Source: Mycobacterium sp. PS03-16
Lineage (GTDB): Bacteria; Actinomycetota; Actinomycetes; Mycobacteriales; Mycobacteriaceae
Direction: 5' to 3'
DNA length: 64,000 bases
NCBI RefSeq assembly: GCF_004570325.1
Contig: NZ_SPQO01000001.1
Coordinates: 186,001-250,000, forward strand
Shown: piece by piece, positions 1 to 8,678 of the stretch
Numbering within the stretch: the stretch's first letter is position 1
Layout: every line of letters begins with the position of its first letter
The notes under the pieces: model-generated
Told to the model about the DNA's origin: nothing
The model's database searches: none
Seen by the model: the letters and a program-made list of their open reading frames with translations, nothing else
Program-made: the position numbers and the translations under genes

Positions 1-1235
1 TGACGGAACGGTGCCCTGAGCAGATCTTCGTCTTGCAGGCGTGCGGCCTCAGCGCGCAGCTGCCCTTGTAGTGCTTTTGTTGCGGTCGCGACAAGCACGG
101 GGCGACCGGCCTGCGACGCCCGGCCAAGGGCGGGAAGCAGATATGCCAGGGATTTGCCGGTGCCGGTCGGAGCTTCGACAGCGAGCCGTCCGCCACCGTC
201 GAAGATCTCGGACGTGGCATGGGCCATTTCCTGCTGCGCGGGACGTGGTCGAAGGCCGCGACGCTGGTACAGCGCGGGCAGATCGTCGCGCGTCGCTGAC
301 CACGCGTCCGGAGACGGGGAACCGGTCGGAAGCAGTAGGGGGTCGGGCTCTCGGGTCAACGCCGACAGGTCGGGCGACGTCGTCAGTGGCGGAAGCAATC
401 GCGCCAACGGGTGGTCGTAGGTTTCCAGCGCCGCGGTCGCGAGTTGCCAGCTCGGCTCATCAATGTCGACATCGTCGAGGAGGGCCCTGATGACCGCCGC
501 AGTGGCCTTAGCGTCGGCCAGCGCGCGGTGTGGGTCTTCATTGGTGATGCCGTAGGTCGACGTGAGGTCGGCGAGCTGGCGGTTGGCCATCGCCACGTCG
601 GCCAGTAACGAGAGGTGCAGGCTATCGACGGCAGTGGGGAACTGCAGAGGTTCTGATCTGGCGCGGCTCGCGGCTTGCTGGAGAAACGGCAGGTCGAAGC
701 CGAGCACGTTGTGGCCGACGAGGAGGTCGACGTCAGTCAATTGCGCCACGAGGGCTCGCATGGCATATCCGAAAGGCACTGGCGTACCGATCGCCTGAGC
801 AGGGCGTTGGACGCCGTCCGGCAGCTGGACCGTCAAGTCGAGCAGGGGCGTCCCGTCGACGCGGACGAGCGCGATCTCGGAAACGAAGTCGGTCTGGCGG
901 TCGAGGCCGGTTGTCTCGATGTCCAGGACTGCAACACGGTCCAGCGACGCGCGGTGAGGTCGAGGTACGTACCACTCGGTGCTTTCGGGTGGGCCCTCGT
1001 CTGTGTCATCGGGGTTGTCGACGATGGCGGCGGCGACGGCGAGGCGTCCGTCGGCCGTGACTTCGAAGCGGTGCGGGAACCGATCCGGGAGCTGGTGGAG
1101 TCGGTCGACGGTTTGAATGAAGCCTCCTGCCCGGAGCCGCTCGCGCAGATCCGATGCGGTGAGGGGGCCGAGCTCCGCGAGAATCTGATGAACTGACTCC
1201 GCAGCCGGCGGCAGCGGACGGTTCGACGTGCTCAT
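1..1235 (-). CDS. DnaQ-like exonuclease fused to DinG-type helicase, cut by window edge
   Basis: About 411 codons are inside the window; the 3' part is cut off at position 1. After an N-terminal segment of about 100 residues comes a DEDDh 3'-5' exonuclease domain: VLDIETTGLD (motif I), VGHNVLGFDLPFL (motif II) and HRALADAKAT (motif III). A DinG/XPD-type helicase start follows, with RPAQQEMAHATSEIF and the Walker A motif APTGTGKSLAYLLPAL. Fusions of this architecture (exonuclease-DinG) are known in Gram-positive bacteria and act on DNA in repair or processing. The start is the ATG at 1235-1233; its ribosome binding site is weak. The gene is divergent from the SNF2 gene at 1660. The helicase motifs past Walker A are outside the window, so integrity cannot be judged. 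Confidence 0.85.
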   Translation of the reverse strand, partial: MSTSNRPLPPAAESVHQILAELGPLTASDLRERLRAGGFIQTVDRLHQLPDRFPHRFEVTADGRLAVAAAIVDNPDDTDEGPPESTEWYVPRPHRASLDRVAVLDIETTGLDRQTDFVSEIALVRVDGTPLLDLTVQLPDGVQRPAQAIGTPVPFGYAMRALVAQLTDVDLLVGHNVLGFDLPFLQQAASRARSEPLQFPTAVDSLHLSLLADVAMANRQLADLTSTYGITNEDPHRALADAKATAAVIRALLDDVDIDEPSWQLATAALETYDHPLARLLPPLTTSPDLSALTREPDPLLLPTGSPSPDAWSATRDDLPALYQRRGLRPRPAQQEMAHATSEIFDGGGRLAVEAPTGTGKSLAYLLPALGRASQAGRPVLVATATKALQGQLRAEAARLQDEDLLRAPFR

Positions 1236-1659
1236 AGCGTGTCGAGCAGTGGCGAGAGGGGTGCGAATTTCGATACGGGCCGAAGCGCCAGCACCGCGCG
1301 TTTCAGGACCTGTGGCAAAACAACCTACCTTCGCTCAGGTCTGATTATTGACGGTTGTTCACACTGTACTCATCCAGTGGCCATTTGGAGTGGGATTTTC
1401 TAGATCAGCTCATCTTTTAGCGTTCTTTGCTGACGATGGGCCGCCTCGATCGTGATGGGTATCCACAAAACGATAAATTACTGCGAACAAGTCGTCCTTG
1501 GGCCGTCCCTGTGCTAGGCAAGACTGGTACGCATACTTGCTCGAAGGGGGTTACGGGGCGATGCGCGATCATCGGCCGCCTCTTACTTGACCGTGAATCT
1601 GCCTAACTTGAGCGGCTGGGTCTTGACTAAGCGACGAGGCTCTTCCGGTTTGCCGCGAA
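1236..1659. other. AT-richer divergent intergenic region
   Basis: This 424-bp gap separates the divergent DnaQ-DinG and SNF2 genes and must hold both promoters. It is visibly richer in A/T than its surroundings, especially 1340-1500. A TTGACG box lies near 1347 and a short imperfect inverted repeat CACTG-N8-CAGTG lies near 1363-1380. Neither is strong enough to name as a promoter or operator. A 9-codon frame at 1561 was seen but not accepted as a gene. Confidence 0.5.
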
Positions 1660-4600
1660 GTGTTTAGCTTGATCGTCGGAGCCCTTGCCTCATGGCCCGC
1701 TTCACCTGATTCCGGGTTGGGTGTAGTCACGGAGGTCGACAGCCGAAACGTAGTCGTTCGCTTCGACGGCGAGTCGGAAGCGCGGGTGTTTAGCAAGCGC
1801 TCCGGCGCGGTCGAGCGAGTCCAACTCGCCGGCCTCGTGCGTAGGGTAAGTACCGGTGCTGTGGGCATCATCGTCGGGCCCTCGACACCCGAGCCGCCAC
1901 GATGGCAGATAGTGCTGGACGGAAAGCTGGTCGTGGTCGCCGAAGCCGACCTGCGGCCACATGTTCTGGATGATCCGAAGAGCAGGCTGATCGAGGGTCG
2001 CTTAGGCAGCGCGCGCCAGTTTGCGCTGAGGGTAACAGCGCGTCGCTACGAACTGGAGAACTTAACCAACGAACTCGTTTCGCTCGGAGAGGCTCGCGTC
2101 GACGTAAAGCCTCATCAGGTGTCGGTTGTGCACCGAGTTATCTCGGCGTACCCACACAGATTCTTGCTCTGCGACGAAGTCGGCTTAGGAAAGACGATCG
2201 AAGCAGCGATGATCCTGAAGGAACTTCGCGCACGAGGGTCCGCGGCTCGAGCGCTCGTCATCGCACCCCCAAACCTGCTCCGTCAGTGGCAGTATGAACT
2301 GAAGTCGAAGTTCAACGAAGCCTTCTCGATTCTCAACAGCGATACGGTTCGTTACCTTCAAACTGTCCAGTCATACGAGGGCAATCCCTTCGACGCGTTT
2401 GACAGCGTCATCGTGTCGAGCGCGTGGGTTACTTCCGAGAAGTGGACAAAGTTGGCTACCGAATCACCATGGGACATGGTGATTGTGGACGAGGCGCATC
2501 ATGCGCGGGTCCGCGGTCGAGGTCAGTATCGCAAGGAGAATCGGCTCTACAAGACAGTGCGCGCCCTGGCCTCGCCCGATGCGTTCTCTAAGCGGGCCGC
2601 CTTATTCCTCACCGCCACTCCGATGCAACTCGACTCGAGCGAGCTGTACTCACTGGTCGAGGTTCTGGACCCGGCTCTATTCCCCAATGAGGAGCGCTTC
2701 AACGCCCACCGGACGGCAGTGCCCGGATTGAGCCGGCTAGTTCACGATCTCACTATGCACGGTTACCCCGTACCAGGGGCGTCGTCCGATGAGGTCGTGA
2801 AGCGAGTCAGTGGCTGGCTTCAAATCGATCTCGAAGTCGCTAGCGCGCGTCTCAACGATGGACGTGAGTCAGTCGCCGAACTGTGTGAGGATCTCTCGGG
2901 GCGACATCTCCTGTCGCAAGTGTTGATTCGTAACAGGAAGAAAATCGTCGGTGGCTTCATGCCCCGCCAGGCGCACCGTTGGCAGGTCGACCTCACGCCC
3001 GAGGAGGTCAAAGCGCTCAACGCGGTCGAAGCGTACGTCCGCGAGGGCTATGCGAAACAAGCGCGAACCAAGGATGTTGCCCTCGGTTTTGTGATGGTCA
3101 TCTTTCAGGAGCTAATGGCCAGCAGCATTCGTGCGCTACGGACATCGCTCGACCGGCGCCGAGCGAGAATCGAAGCAGGATTAGGGGTTCCTGCTTCGCG
3201 TCGAACAACACCGGCGACGGTGGCCGAACTCGGCGACCGACTCGATGACGACGAGCTGACAGACAACATCCTCGACCGACTGGCGGTAGCCGACTCTGAG
3301 GAAGCCGCGGAGCTGAAGTTGTTAGTCGCGATGCTCGACTCAGTCCCGACCGATTCGAAAGGTGACGTATTCATCGCGCAGCTCAAGGAGCTACGGCGGC
3401 ATGAACCCAACCCGAAAGTACTGCTGTTTACGGAGTTCCGAGAGACGCAGGAATACCTCAGAGAGCGGCTAGAGGATATCGGGTGGGACGTTTTCGTGTT
3501 CCACGGTCGGTTGAAACCCGATGCGAAAGATGCAGCCGTCGAACGGTTCCGATCTTCGATGAATCCATCAATCCTGCTCAGCACTGAAGCCGGAGGTGAA
3601 GGCAGAAACTTCCAGTTTTGCCACCTACTGGTCAACTACGACTTGCCGTGGAATCCGATGCGGGTGGAGCAACGTATCGGCAGGATCGACCGAATCGGTC
3701 AACAGCACACCGTGCAGGTCTTCAACCTGTGGGTGAAAGGCACCGTCGAGGAACGCGTGCTAAACGTGCTGGAACACCGTATTAACATCTTCGAAGAAAC
3801 AATCGGCGGCCTTGACCCCATTCTCGGCGACGCAGAGAGGGATCTCGCGCACATCCTTCGTCTCGGCGGTGAGGAACGCGATCGCGCGCTGACACAGTTT
3901 GAGAATCAACTTGAGCTCCGGTTGAAGGCGGCTCGAACCGCCGAAGAGAAGTTGCGCGACTTCATTATGGAGACTAAAAGCTACTCCAGCGCAATAGCTT
4001 CCACAGTGGCCTGCCAAGAATCTCCCATCACTCCGGCCGACCAAGAGGTATTCGTCACTCGGCTCCTGGCCGACGTCAATACGTACCTCGACGAGCAAGA
4101 GGACGGCACATTCCAGATCACGTTCAATGAGCCCCTCCTCAGTGACTACCCCCAACACACCAAGGACTCGCGGCGGCGGACAGCGGCCTTTAGACCCGAC
4201 GTGCAGCCCGACAGTGAGCATGTCGAGTATCTCGCGCTCGGACATTCAGTAGTTGACGCACTGGTTCAGCGAGTCACCGATTCCAGCTATATCGGTTCTG
4301 CATCGGCGTTCGAAATCCCAGCGGCGGATGGCCTGACCGAAGGAACGGGCTGGCTGATTGTGTATGAACTTGGCGTCCCCGGATTGAAGGAGTTTCGCGA
4401 GGTCTCCGCATACTTCGTCAGAGACGATGGTGAGTGCGACCCTGCATTAGGGGAGCAGTTGTTACACCGGGCAGCACGTTTCCCGAAGGACGTCGCACTA
4501 GCCCCCTCGGAAGTCCCAAGCGAAGGCGTCGATGCGGCACTGGAGGTCAGTGAAGCAGCCGCTTATGCCCGATTACATCAGATCGAAGGGCGCGCCCACG

Positions 4601-4911
4601 AAGATACCCGCCGCCGGATTGCTCGTGAAAGAGAGAAGCTGGCAGCGTATTTCGACTACCGGGGGGAGGCCGCGCGCGATCGCTTAGCCAGCTCCCGGGC
4701 GGTGCTCGCCGAAGTCGAACAGTCTGATCAGCCTGAAGTCCGACGGATTATCGCAGTGTGGCGGGCAAACGTTGCGCGCGACGAGCGTCTCATCGCCGAA
4801 CTGCAATCTGAGCGCGACAAGCAGTTCGCGGAGCTCGCCAACCAGGCCCAAGCTAGCGGTGACTTGTCTCTAATCGCTGTTGCCCGAATCGAAATTGTCG
4901 GAGACGAATAA
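1660..4911 (+). CDS. RapA-like SWI2/SNF2 helicase, defence-type
   Basis: A 1083-aa superfamily 2 ATPase. Residues about 18-60 (GLGVVTEVDSRNVVVRF) resemble the Tudor-like N-terminal domain of RapA. The SNF2 core follows: Walker A in DEVGLGKT (172-179), DEAHH (277-281), TATPMQ (about 318), and a helicase C domain with LLFTEF, STEAGGEGRNFQ and EQRIGRIDRIGQ at roughly 590-690. The C-terminal 350 residues are charged and helical. Such proteins translocate on duplex DNA. In defence contexts the same fold is called DrmD or 'helicase-related protein'. The GTG start has a poor ribosome binding site and a nearby start is possible. The stop lies 1 nt before the GTG of the next gene, so the two are almost surely coupled and may form a complex. 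Confidence 0.8.
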   Translation: MFSLIVGALASWPASPDSGLGVVTEVDSRNVVVRFDGESEARVFSKRSGAVERVQLAGLVRRVSTGAVGIIVGPSTPEPPRWQIVLDGKLVVVAEADLRPHVLDDPKSRLIEGRLGSARQFALRVTARRYELENLTNELVSLGEARVDVKPHQVSVVHRVISAYPHRFLLCDEVGLGKTIEAAMILKELRARGSAARALVIAPPNLLRQWQYELKSKFNEAFSILNSDTVRYLQTVQSYEGNPFDAFDSVIVSSAWVTSEKWTKLATESPWDMVIVDEAHHARVRGRGQYRKENRLYKTVRALASPDAFSKRAALFLTATPMQLDSSELYSLVEVLDPALFPNEERFNAHRTAVPGLSRLVHDLTMHGYPVPGASSDEVVKRVSGWLQIDLEVASARLNDGRESVAELCEDLSGRHLLSQVLIRNRKKIVGGFMPRQAHRWQVDLTPEEVKALNAVEAYVREGYAKQARTKDVALGFVMVIFQELMASSIRALRTSLDRRRARIEAGLGVPASRRTTPATVAELGDRLDDDELTDNILDRLAVADSEEAAELKLLVAMLDSVPTDSKGDVFIAQLKELRRHEPNPKVLLFTEFRETQEYLRERLEDIGWDVFVFHGRLKPDAKDAAVERFRSSMNPSILLSTEAGGEGRNFQFCHLLVNYDLPWNPMRVEQRIGRIDRIGQQHTVQVFNLWVKGTVEERVLNVLEHRINIFEETIGGLDPILGDAERDLAHILRLGGEERDRALTQFENQLELRLKAARTAEEKLRDFIMETKSYSSAIASTVACQESPITPADQEVFVTRLLADVNTYLDEQEDGTFQITFNEPLLSDYPQHTKDSRRRTAAFRPDVQPDSEHVEYLALGHSVVDALVQRVTDSSYIGSASAFEIPAADGLTEGTGWLIVYELGVPGLKEFREVSAYFVRDDGECDPALGEQLLHRAARFPKDVALAPSEVPSEGVDAALEVSEAAAYARLHQIEGRAHEDTRRRIAREREKLAAYFDYRGEAARDRLASSRAVLAEVEQSDQPEVRRIIAVWRANVARDERLIAELQSERDKQFAELANQAQASGDLSLIAVARIEIVGDE

Positions 4912-4912
4912 C

Positions 4913-7900
4913 GTGACAAAGCTACCGTTTCAACACCTCTCGGTCCGAGTGCCGTGGCATGACACCGGATGGACCGGCTCCATCTGTGCAGATCCCTTAG
5001 CGAATAGTTCCTGCCTAAGGCTCAGTCGCATCGCTGAGGAGCGGAACGACGCGAGAGAGCTCGAACTCGCTGGGAAGCCCTGGGGCGAGTTGACGGATGG
5101 CGAACTTCCGCCGTGTGCGGCTGAACGGGTCAGCTTCATGTCTCCGGCGGCGCGCAGGCCTCTCAAGACCCATCCGTACTCCACGTGGAACGAGACCTAC
5201 AAGAAGTTCCGTCCCACAAGCTACGAATCCCCTGCGTACTCCGCCGACTGCGTGCCATTCCGCTGGATGCTCCGAAAGGAAGCTGAGGCCATTGCAGACG
5301 AGCTGCAGTTGCCATACCGAGTGGAGCTCGAGGAAGCCGTTGACCAGGACGCTGGTCTCAACAACCCGAACTGGGTTCAGCACGCCGATAACCAACGGCT
5401 GCTCCTCGACACGTTCTTCTCGGCGGTAGAGCCCCGCCGGACGCTGGTGTGGATCTACGCGAAAGAAACACCGCTCGTCGAGGACCATCGCCGAACGCTC
5501 ATTGGCGTTGGCCGGGTCAACACGATCGGAACAGTAATTCCGTACCTCCAAGAGGGCGATGGGTTCGGATCTGTCCTGTGGGAGCGTGTGATCACCCACT
5601 CGATCCGACCATCAATGGAAGACGGCTTCCTCCTGCCGTATCACGAGATCCTCCGGCTCCGCACCGAGATGGATATCGATCCGGCTGAGTTCGCCGTCCA
5701 GGTGCCCGATGAGTTCACCACTCAGTTCTCCTACGCGACCGAGCATGTAACCCACGATGCAGCGCTTGCATTGCTTCTTGAGATGGATCGCGCGGTAGAG
5801 AGGATGTCGTCCGTGGCGTCGGGCTCCTGGACCGGTGTCAGGAGCTGGCTCAGCGACCGTGTCGATGAGGTATGGACTTCACGAGGTCCGTGCCCCGGCC
5901 TCGGTGCCGCGTTGGTCGCGTTCGGCATCAAGGACGGAGGGCTTCTTTCGTACGCCGTCCAAGGCAGCCTGTCGGAGAACGAGAACCCGTGGCCCCTGGT
6001 CGACAGCTGGTTGCGAGATCCGTCATCGCATGTAGAGGCGTCGGCCCGGATCGGAAAGACGCTCTCTAACGCGTGGGCTGCGCTCCCAGACGAGCGTCGA
6101 GAACTACTCAAACTTCTCTCTCGGTTCGACCTAACCCCGGAACAGGCAGTAAGGCTGTACCAACCGACCGAACGCGCCAAAGCAGGTCTTGACCTGGCCG
6201 ACCGCCAGATCCTCGAAAACCCCTACGTCATCTACGAGTCTGACCGCATATCGCTGGAGCCAGTCGCTGCCACCACTGTCGACCGCGGTGTCTTCCCTGC
6301 CGACCGTATCCGTGCCGAACATCCTCTCCCCGACCTGTCTCGGATCGACGAACCCGTAGATCCCCGCAGAGTTCGCGCGCTCGTCATTAATCATCTTGAA
6401 GACCGAGCAGAGAATGGGGACTCCCTGCGCGCGCAGGAAGCGGTCATCCAAGACATTCGCGACGCGGCACTCGACCCCGGCTGCCCGCTGAGCGTCGACT
6501 TCATGGCCGTCTGCGCAGAACACCTTCCGCCTGAGATCACAACGGTGTCCATGAGCGACGGTTCCCCGGCGTATCAACTCAATCGACTCAACGACGCGCG
6601 CAAAGAAATCCGACGACAAGTACAGCGGCGACGAAAGGGTAACCCCCTTAACGTCACTGCCGACTGGGCTGCGGTCATTGATATGCAGCTCGGATCGCAG
6701 GCGCCGGACGATGACGAGGACGAGATCGCTGCACGGCGCGAGAAGGCGGCAGCATTGGAAATGCTGGCGAAGAGCCGCGTCTCGGTGCTCGTTGGCGCTG
6801 CAGGTACTGGTAAGACAACGCTGTTACGGGCGCTCGCCCGCCTTCCCGAGGTTTCGCAGGGAGGGCTTTTGCTCTTAGCGCCGACGGGTAAGGCCCGTGT
6901 CCGGATGCAGGACGCGATTGGCCAGAAGGCCATGACCCTGGCTCAGTTCCTCGTCAGAAGCGGTCGGTACCGGCCGGATGTCGCACGATACTGCAGATCC
7001 GATCAGGACCGGTACAACGGTGCCCGAACCGTGATCGTTGACGAGTCGTCGATGATGACGGAAGAAACCCTTGATGCGCTGCTCGACGGGATCGAAGGTT
7101 ACGAACGGCTCATTCTCGTCGGTGATCCTCGGCAGCTTCCTCCGATCGGGGTGGGCAGGCCGTTCGTCGATATTGTTCAGTTTCTCCGAGCTGAATGCGA
7201 ACCACTTGGGTTTCCACGCGTGGGGCCGTCGTATGCCGAGCTGACCATTCCCAGGCGCCAGGTCAGTGAGGACGGCGAGCGAGCGGACATCCTCCTCGCT
7301 GAGTGGTTCACCGGTGGTGAGCCGAGCCCCGGCGCCGACGAAATATGGGACGCCCTTGCTAGAGGGGACTCGTTCAATTCGGTGGCGTTCCAACGGTTTG
7401 GCACAGCGGCCGACCTCCACGAGAAGCTGCGCGCTGCGCTAGCCGAGCATCTCGGCGACATGACTCACGAAGACGACGCTCTCGGCTTCCAACAGTCTTA
7501 CGGCGGGGTCGAGCGAGGCGGCTACATCTACTTCAGCCGCGACTCGGCGAAGAAGGCTGAGGCGTGGCAAATCCTCTCACCCGTGCGGGCAGAGGGCGCA
7601 GGCGTCAACGAGCTCAATCGCATGATCCACAACCACTACCGGTCTGACATGCTCGAGCTCGCGAGGAAGCAGGGATGGGGCCGCAAAGTCCCGCACCCGG
7701 GTGGGCCGCAGGAGATTGTCTACGGCGACAAGGTCATCAACGTCCGCAATAAGGGGCGGAAGTACTTCTACCCAAAGCTGGAAGACTGCCTGGCTTATGT
7801 GGCTAATGGAGAGATCGGTGTGGTCTCAGGGCCATTCGCCGGCCGGGGGAAGAAGCCTCCACTGAATCGGCTGAATGTAGCGTTCTCGACGCAGCCGGAT

Positions 7901-8614
7901 GTCGCGTACGACTACTGGATGAACGAGCTCGGTAGTGACGACCAACCTGCAGTCCTCGAGCTGGCCTATGCGTTGACAATCCATAAGTCACAAGGCAGCG
8001 AGTTCACCACGACGTTCATTGTGATCCCAAGCCCGTGTCGCCTGCTATCGCGCGAACTTCTCTATACAGCGCTCACCCGTCATCGCGAGCGGCTTGTCAT
8101 CTTCCACCAGGGTGACCTTCACGAGTTGCGGCGGATCGGTTCGGCCACCTTCTCCGAGACGGCTGCACGCGTCACCAATCTGTTCGCAGATCCGGAACCG
8201 ATTGAGATTGATGGAAAGTTCCTCGAAGCGAACTTGATTCACAGGACGCGGAAGGGAATCGCTGTCCGATCCAAGTCCGAGGTCATCATTGCCGACCTTC
8301 TGTACTCGAAGAACATCGAATTCCAGTACGAACAAGTTCTCGTGGGCGACGATGGGACTGAGCGATGGCCCGACTTCACCATCTTCGACGAAACCACGGG
8401 CGACCGAATCTACTGGGAGCATCTCGGCATGCTCCATCGGCCGTCTTACCGCCGAAACTGGGAGAAGAAGCTGGCCTGGTATAGGAAAAACGGCGTGCTG
8501 CCGCACGAGGAGGGCGGCGGACCCCGGGGTGCCTTGGTCACGACCGAAGACGACGCGAACGGGTCAATCTCATCCTTCGACATCGAGGGAATGGTCGACG
8601 ACCTGTTCGGTTAG
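4913..8614 (+). CDS. RecD-like SF1 helicase with C-terminal PD-(D/E)XK nuclease
   Basis: A 1233-aa protein. I chose the GTG at 4913 because GGAG lies 9 nt upstream and it follows the previous TAA by 1 nt; an upstream TTG at 4880 is in frame. About 600 N-terminal residues have no motif I recognise. An SF1B RecD/TrwC-type helicase follows: Walker A GAAGTGKTTLLRAL near 628, VDESSMM near 708, GDPRQLPPIG, and ALTIHKSQGSEF near 1022 with YTALTRHRERL. The last 100 residues carry KSEVIIADLL, then RWPDFTIFD and IYWEHLGM, which fits a PD-(D/E)XK nuclease. The protein probably unwinds and cuts DNA together with the SNF2 partner. Specificity is unknown. Confidence 0.8.
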   Translation: MTKLPFQHLSVRVPWHDTGWTGSICADPLANSSCLRLSRIAEERNDARELELAGKPWGELTDGELPPCAAERVSFMSPAARRPLKTHPYSTWNETYKKFRPTSYESPAYSADCVPFRWMLRKEAEAIADELQLPYRVELEEAVDQDAGLNNPNWVQHADNQRLLLDTFFSAVEPRRTLVWIYAKETPLVEDHRRTLIGVGRVNTIGTVIPYLQEGDGFGSVLWERVITHSIRPSMEDGFLLPYHEILRLRTEMDIDPAEFAVQVPDEFTTQFSYATEHVTHDAALALLLEMDRAVERMSSVASGSWTGVRSWLSDRVDEVWTSRGPCPGLGAALVAFGIKDGGLLSYAVQGSLSENENPWPLVDSWLRDPSSHVEASARIGKTLSNAWAALPDERRELLKLLSRFDLTPEQAVRLYQPTERAKAGLDLADRQILENPYVIYESDRISLEPVAATTVDRGVFPADRIRAEHPLPDLSRIDEPVDPRRVRALVINHLEDRAENGDSLRAQEAVIQDIRDAALDPGCPLSVDFMAVCAEHLPPEITTVSMSDGSPAYQLNRLNDARKEIRRQVQRRRKGNPLNVTADWAAVIDMQLGSQAPDDDEDEIAARREKAAALEMLAKSRVSVLVGAAGTGKTTLLRALARLPEVSQGGLLLLAPTGKARVRMQDAIGQKAMTLAQFLVRSGRYRPDVARYCRSDQDRYNGARTVIVDESSMMTEETLDALLDGIEGYERLILVGDPRQLPPIGVGRPFVDIVQFLRAECEPLGFPRVGPSYAELTIPRRQVSEDGERADILLAEWFTGGEPSPGADEIWDALARGDSFNSVAFQRFGTAADLHEKLRAALAEHLGDMTHEDDALGFQQSYGGVERGGYIYFSRDSAKKAEAWQILSPVRAEGAGVNELNRMIHNHYRSDMLELARKQGWGRKVPHPGGPQEIVYGDKVINVRNKGRKYFYPKLEDCLAYVANGEIGVVSGPFAGRGKKPPLNRLNVAFSTQPDVAYDYWMNELGSDDQPAVLELAYALTIHKSQGSEFTTTFIVIPSPCRLLSRELLYTALTRHRERLVIFHQGDLHELRRIGSATFSETAARVTNLFADPEPIEIDGKFLEANLIHRTRKGIAVRSKSEVIIADLLYSKNIEFQYEQVLVGDDGTERWPDFTIFDETTGDRIYWEHLGMLHRPSYRRNWEKKLAWYRKNGVLPHEEGGGPRGALVTTEDDANGSISSFDIEGMVDDLFG

Positions 8615-8678
8615 ACATGCCGATCTGCGAACCTGCGGGAGACTTGCGCTCGAGCGTCCAGGCCAACGGCAACGAGCT

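Noticed and set aside
1561..1590. A 9-codon leader-like frame starting at ATG 1561
   Set aside because: Too short to distinguish from chance; there is no run of regulatory codons or attenuator hairpin.
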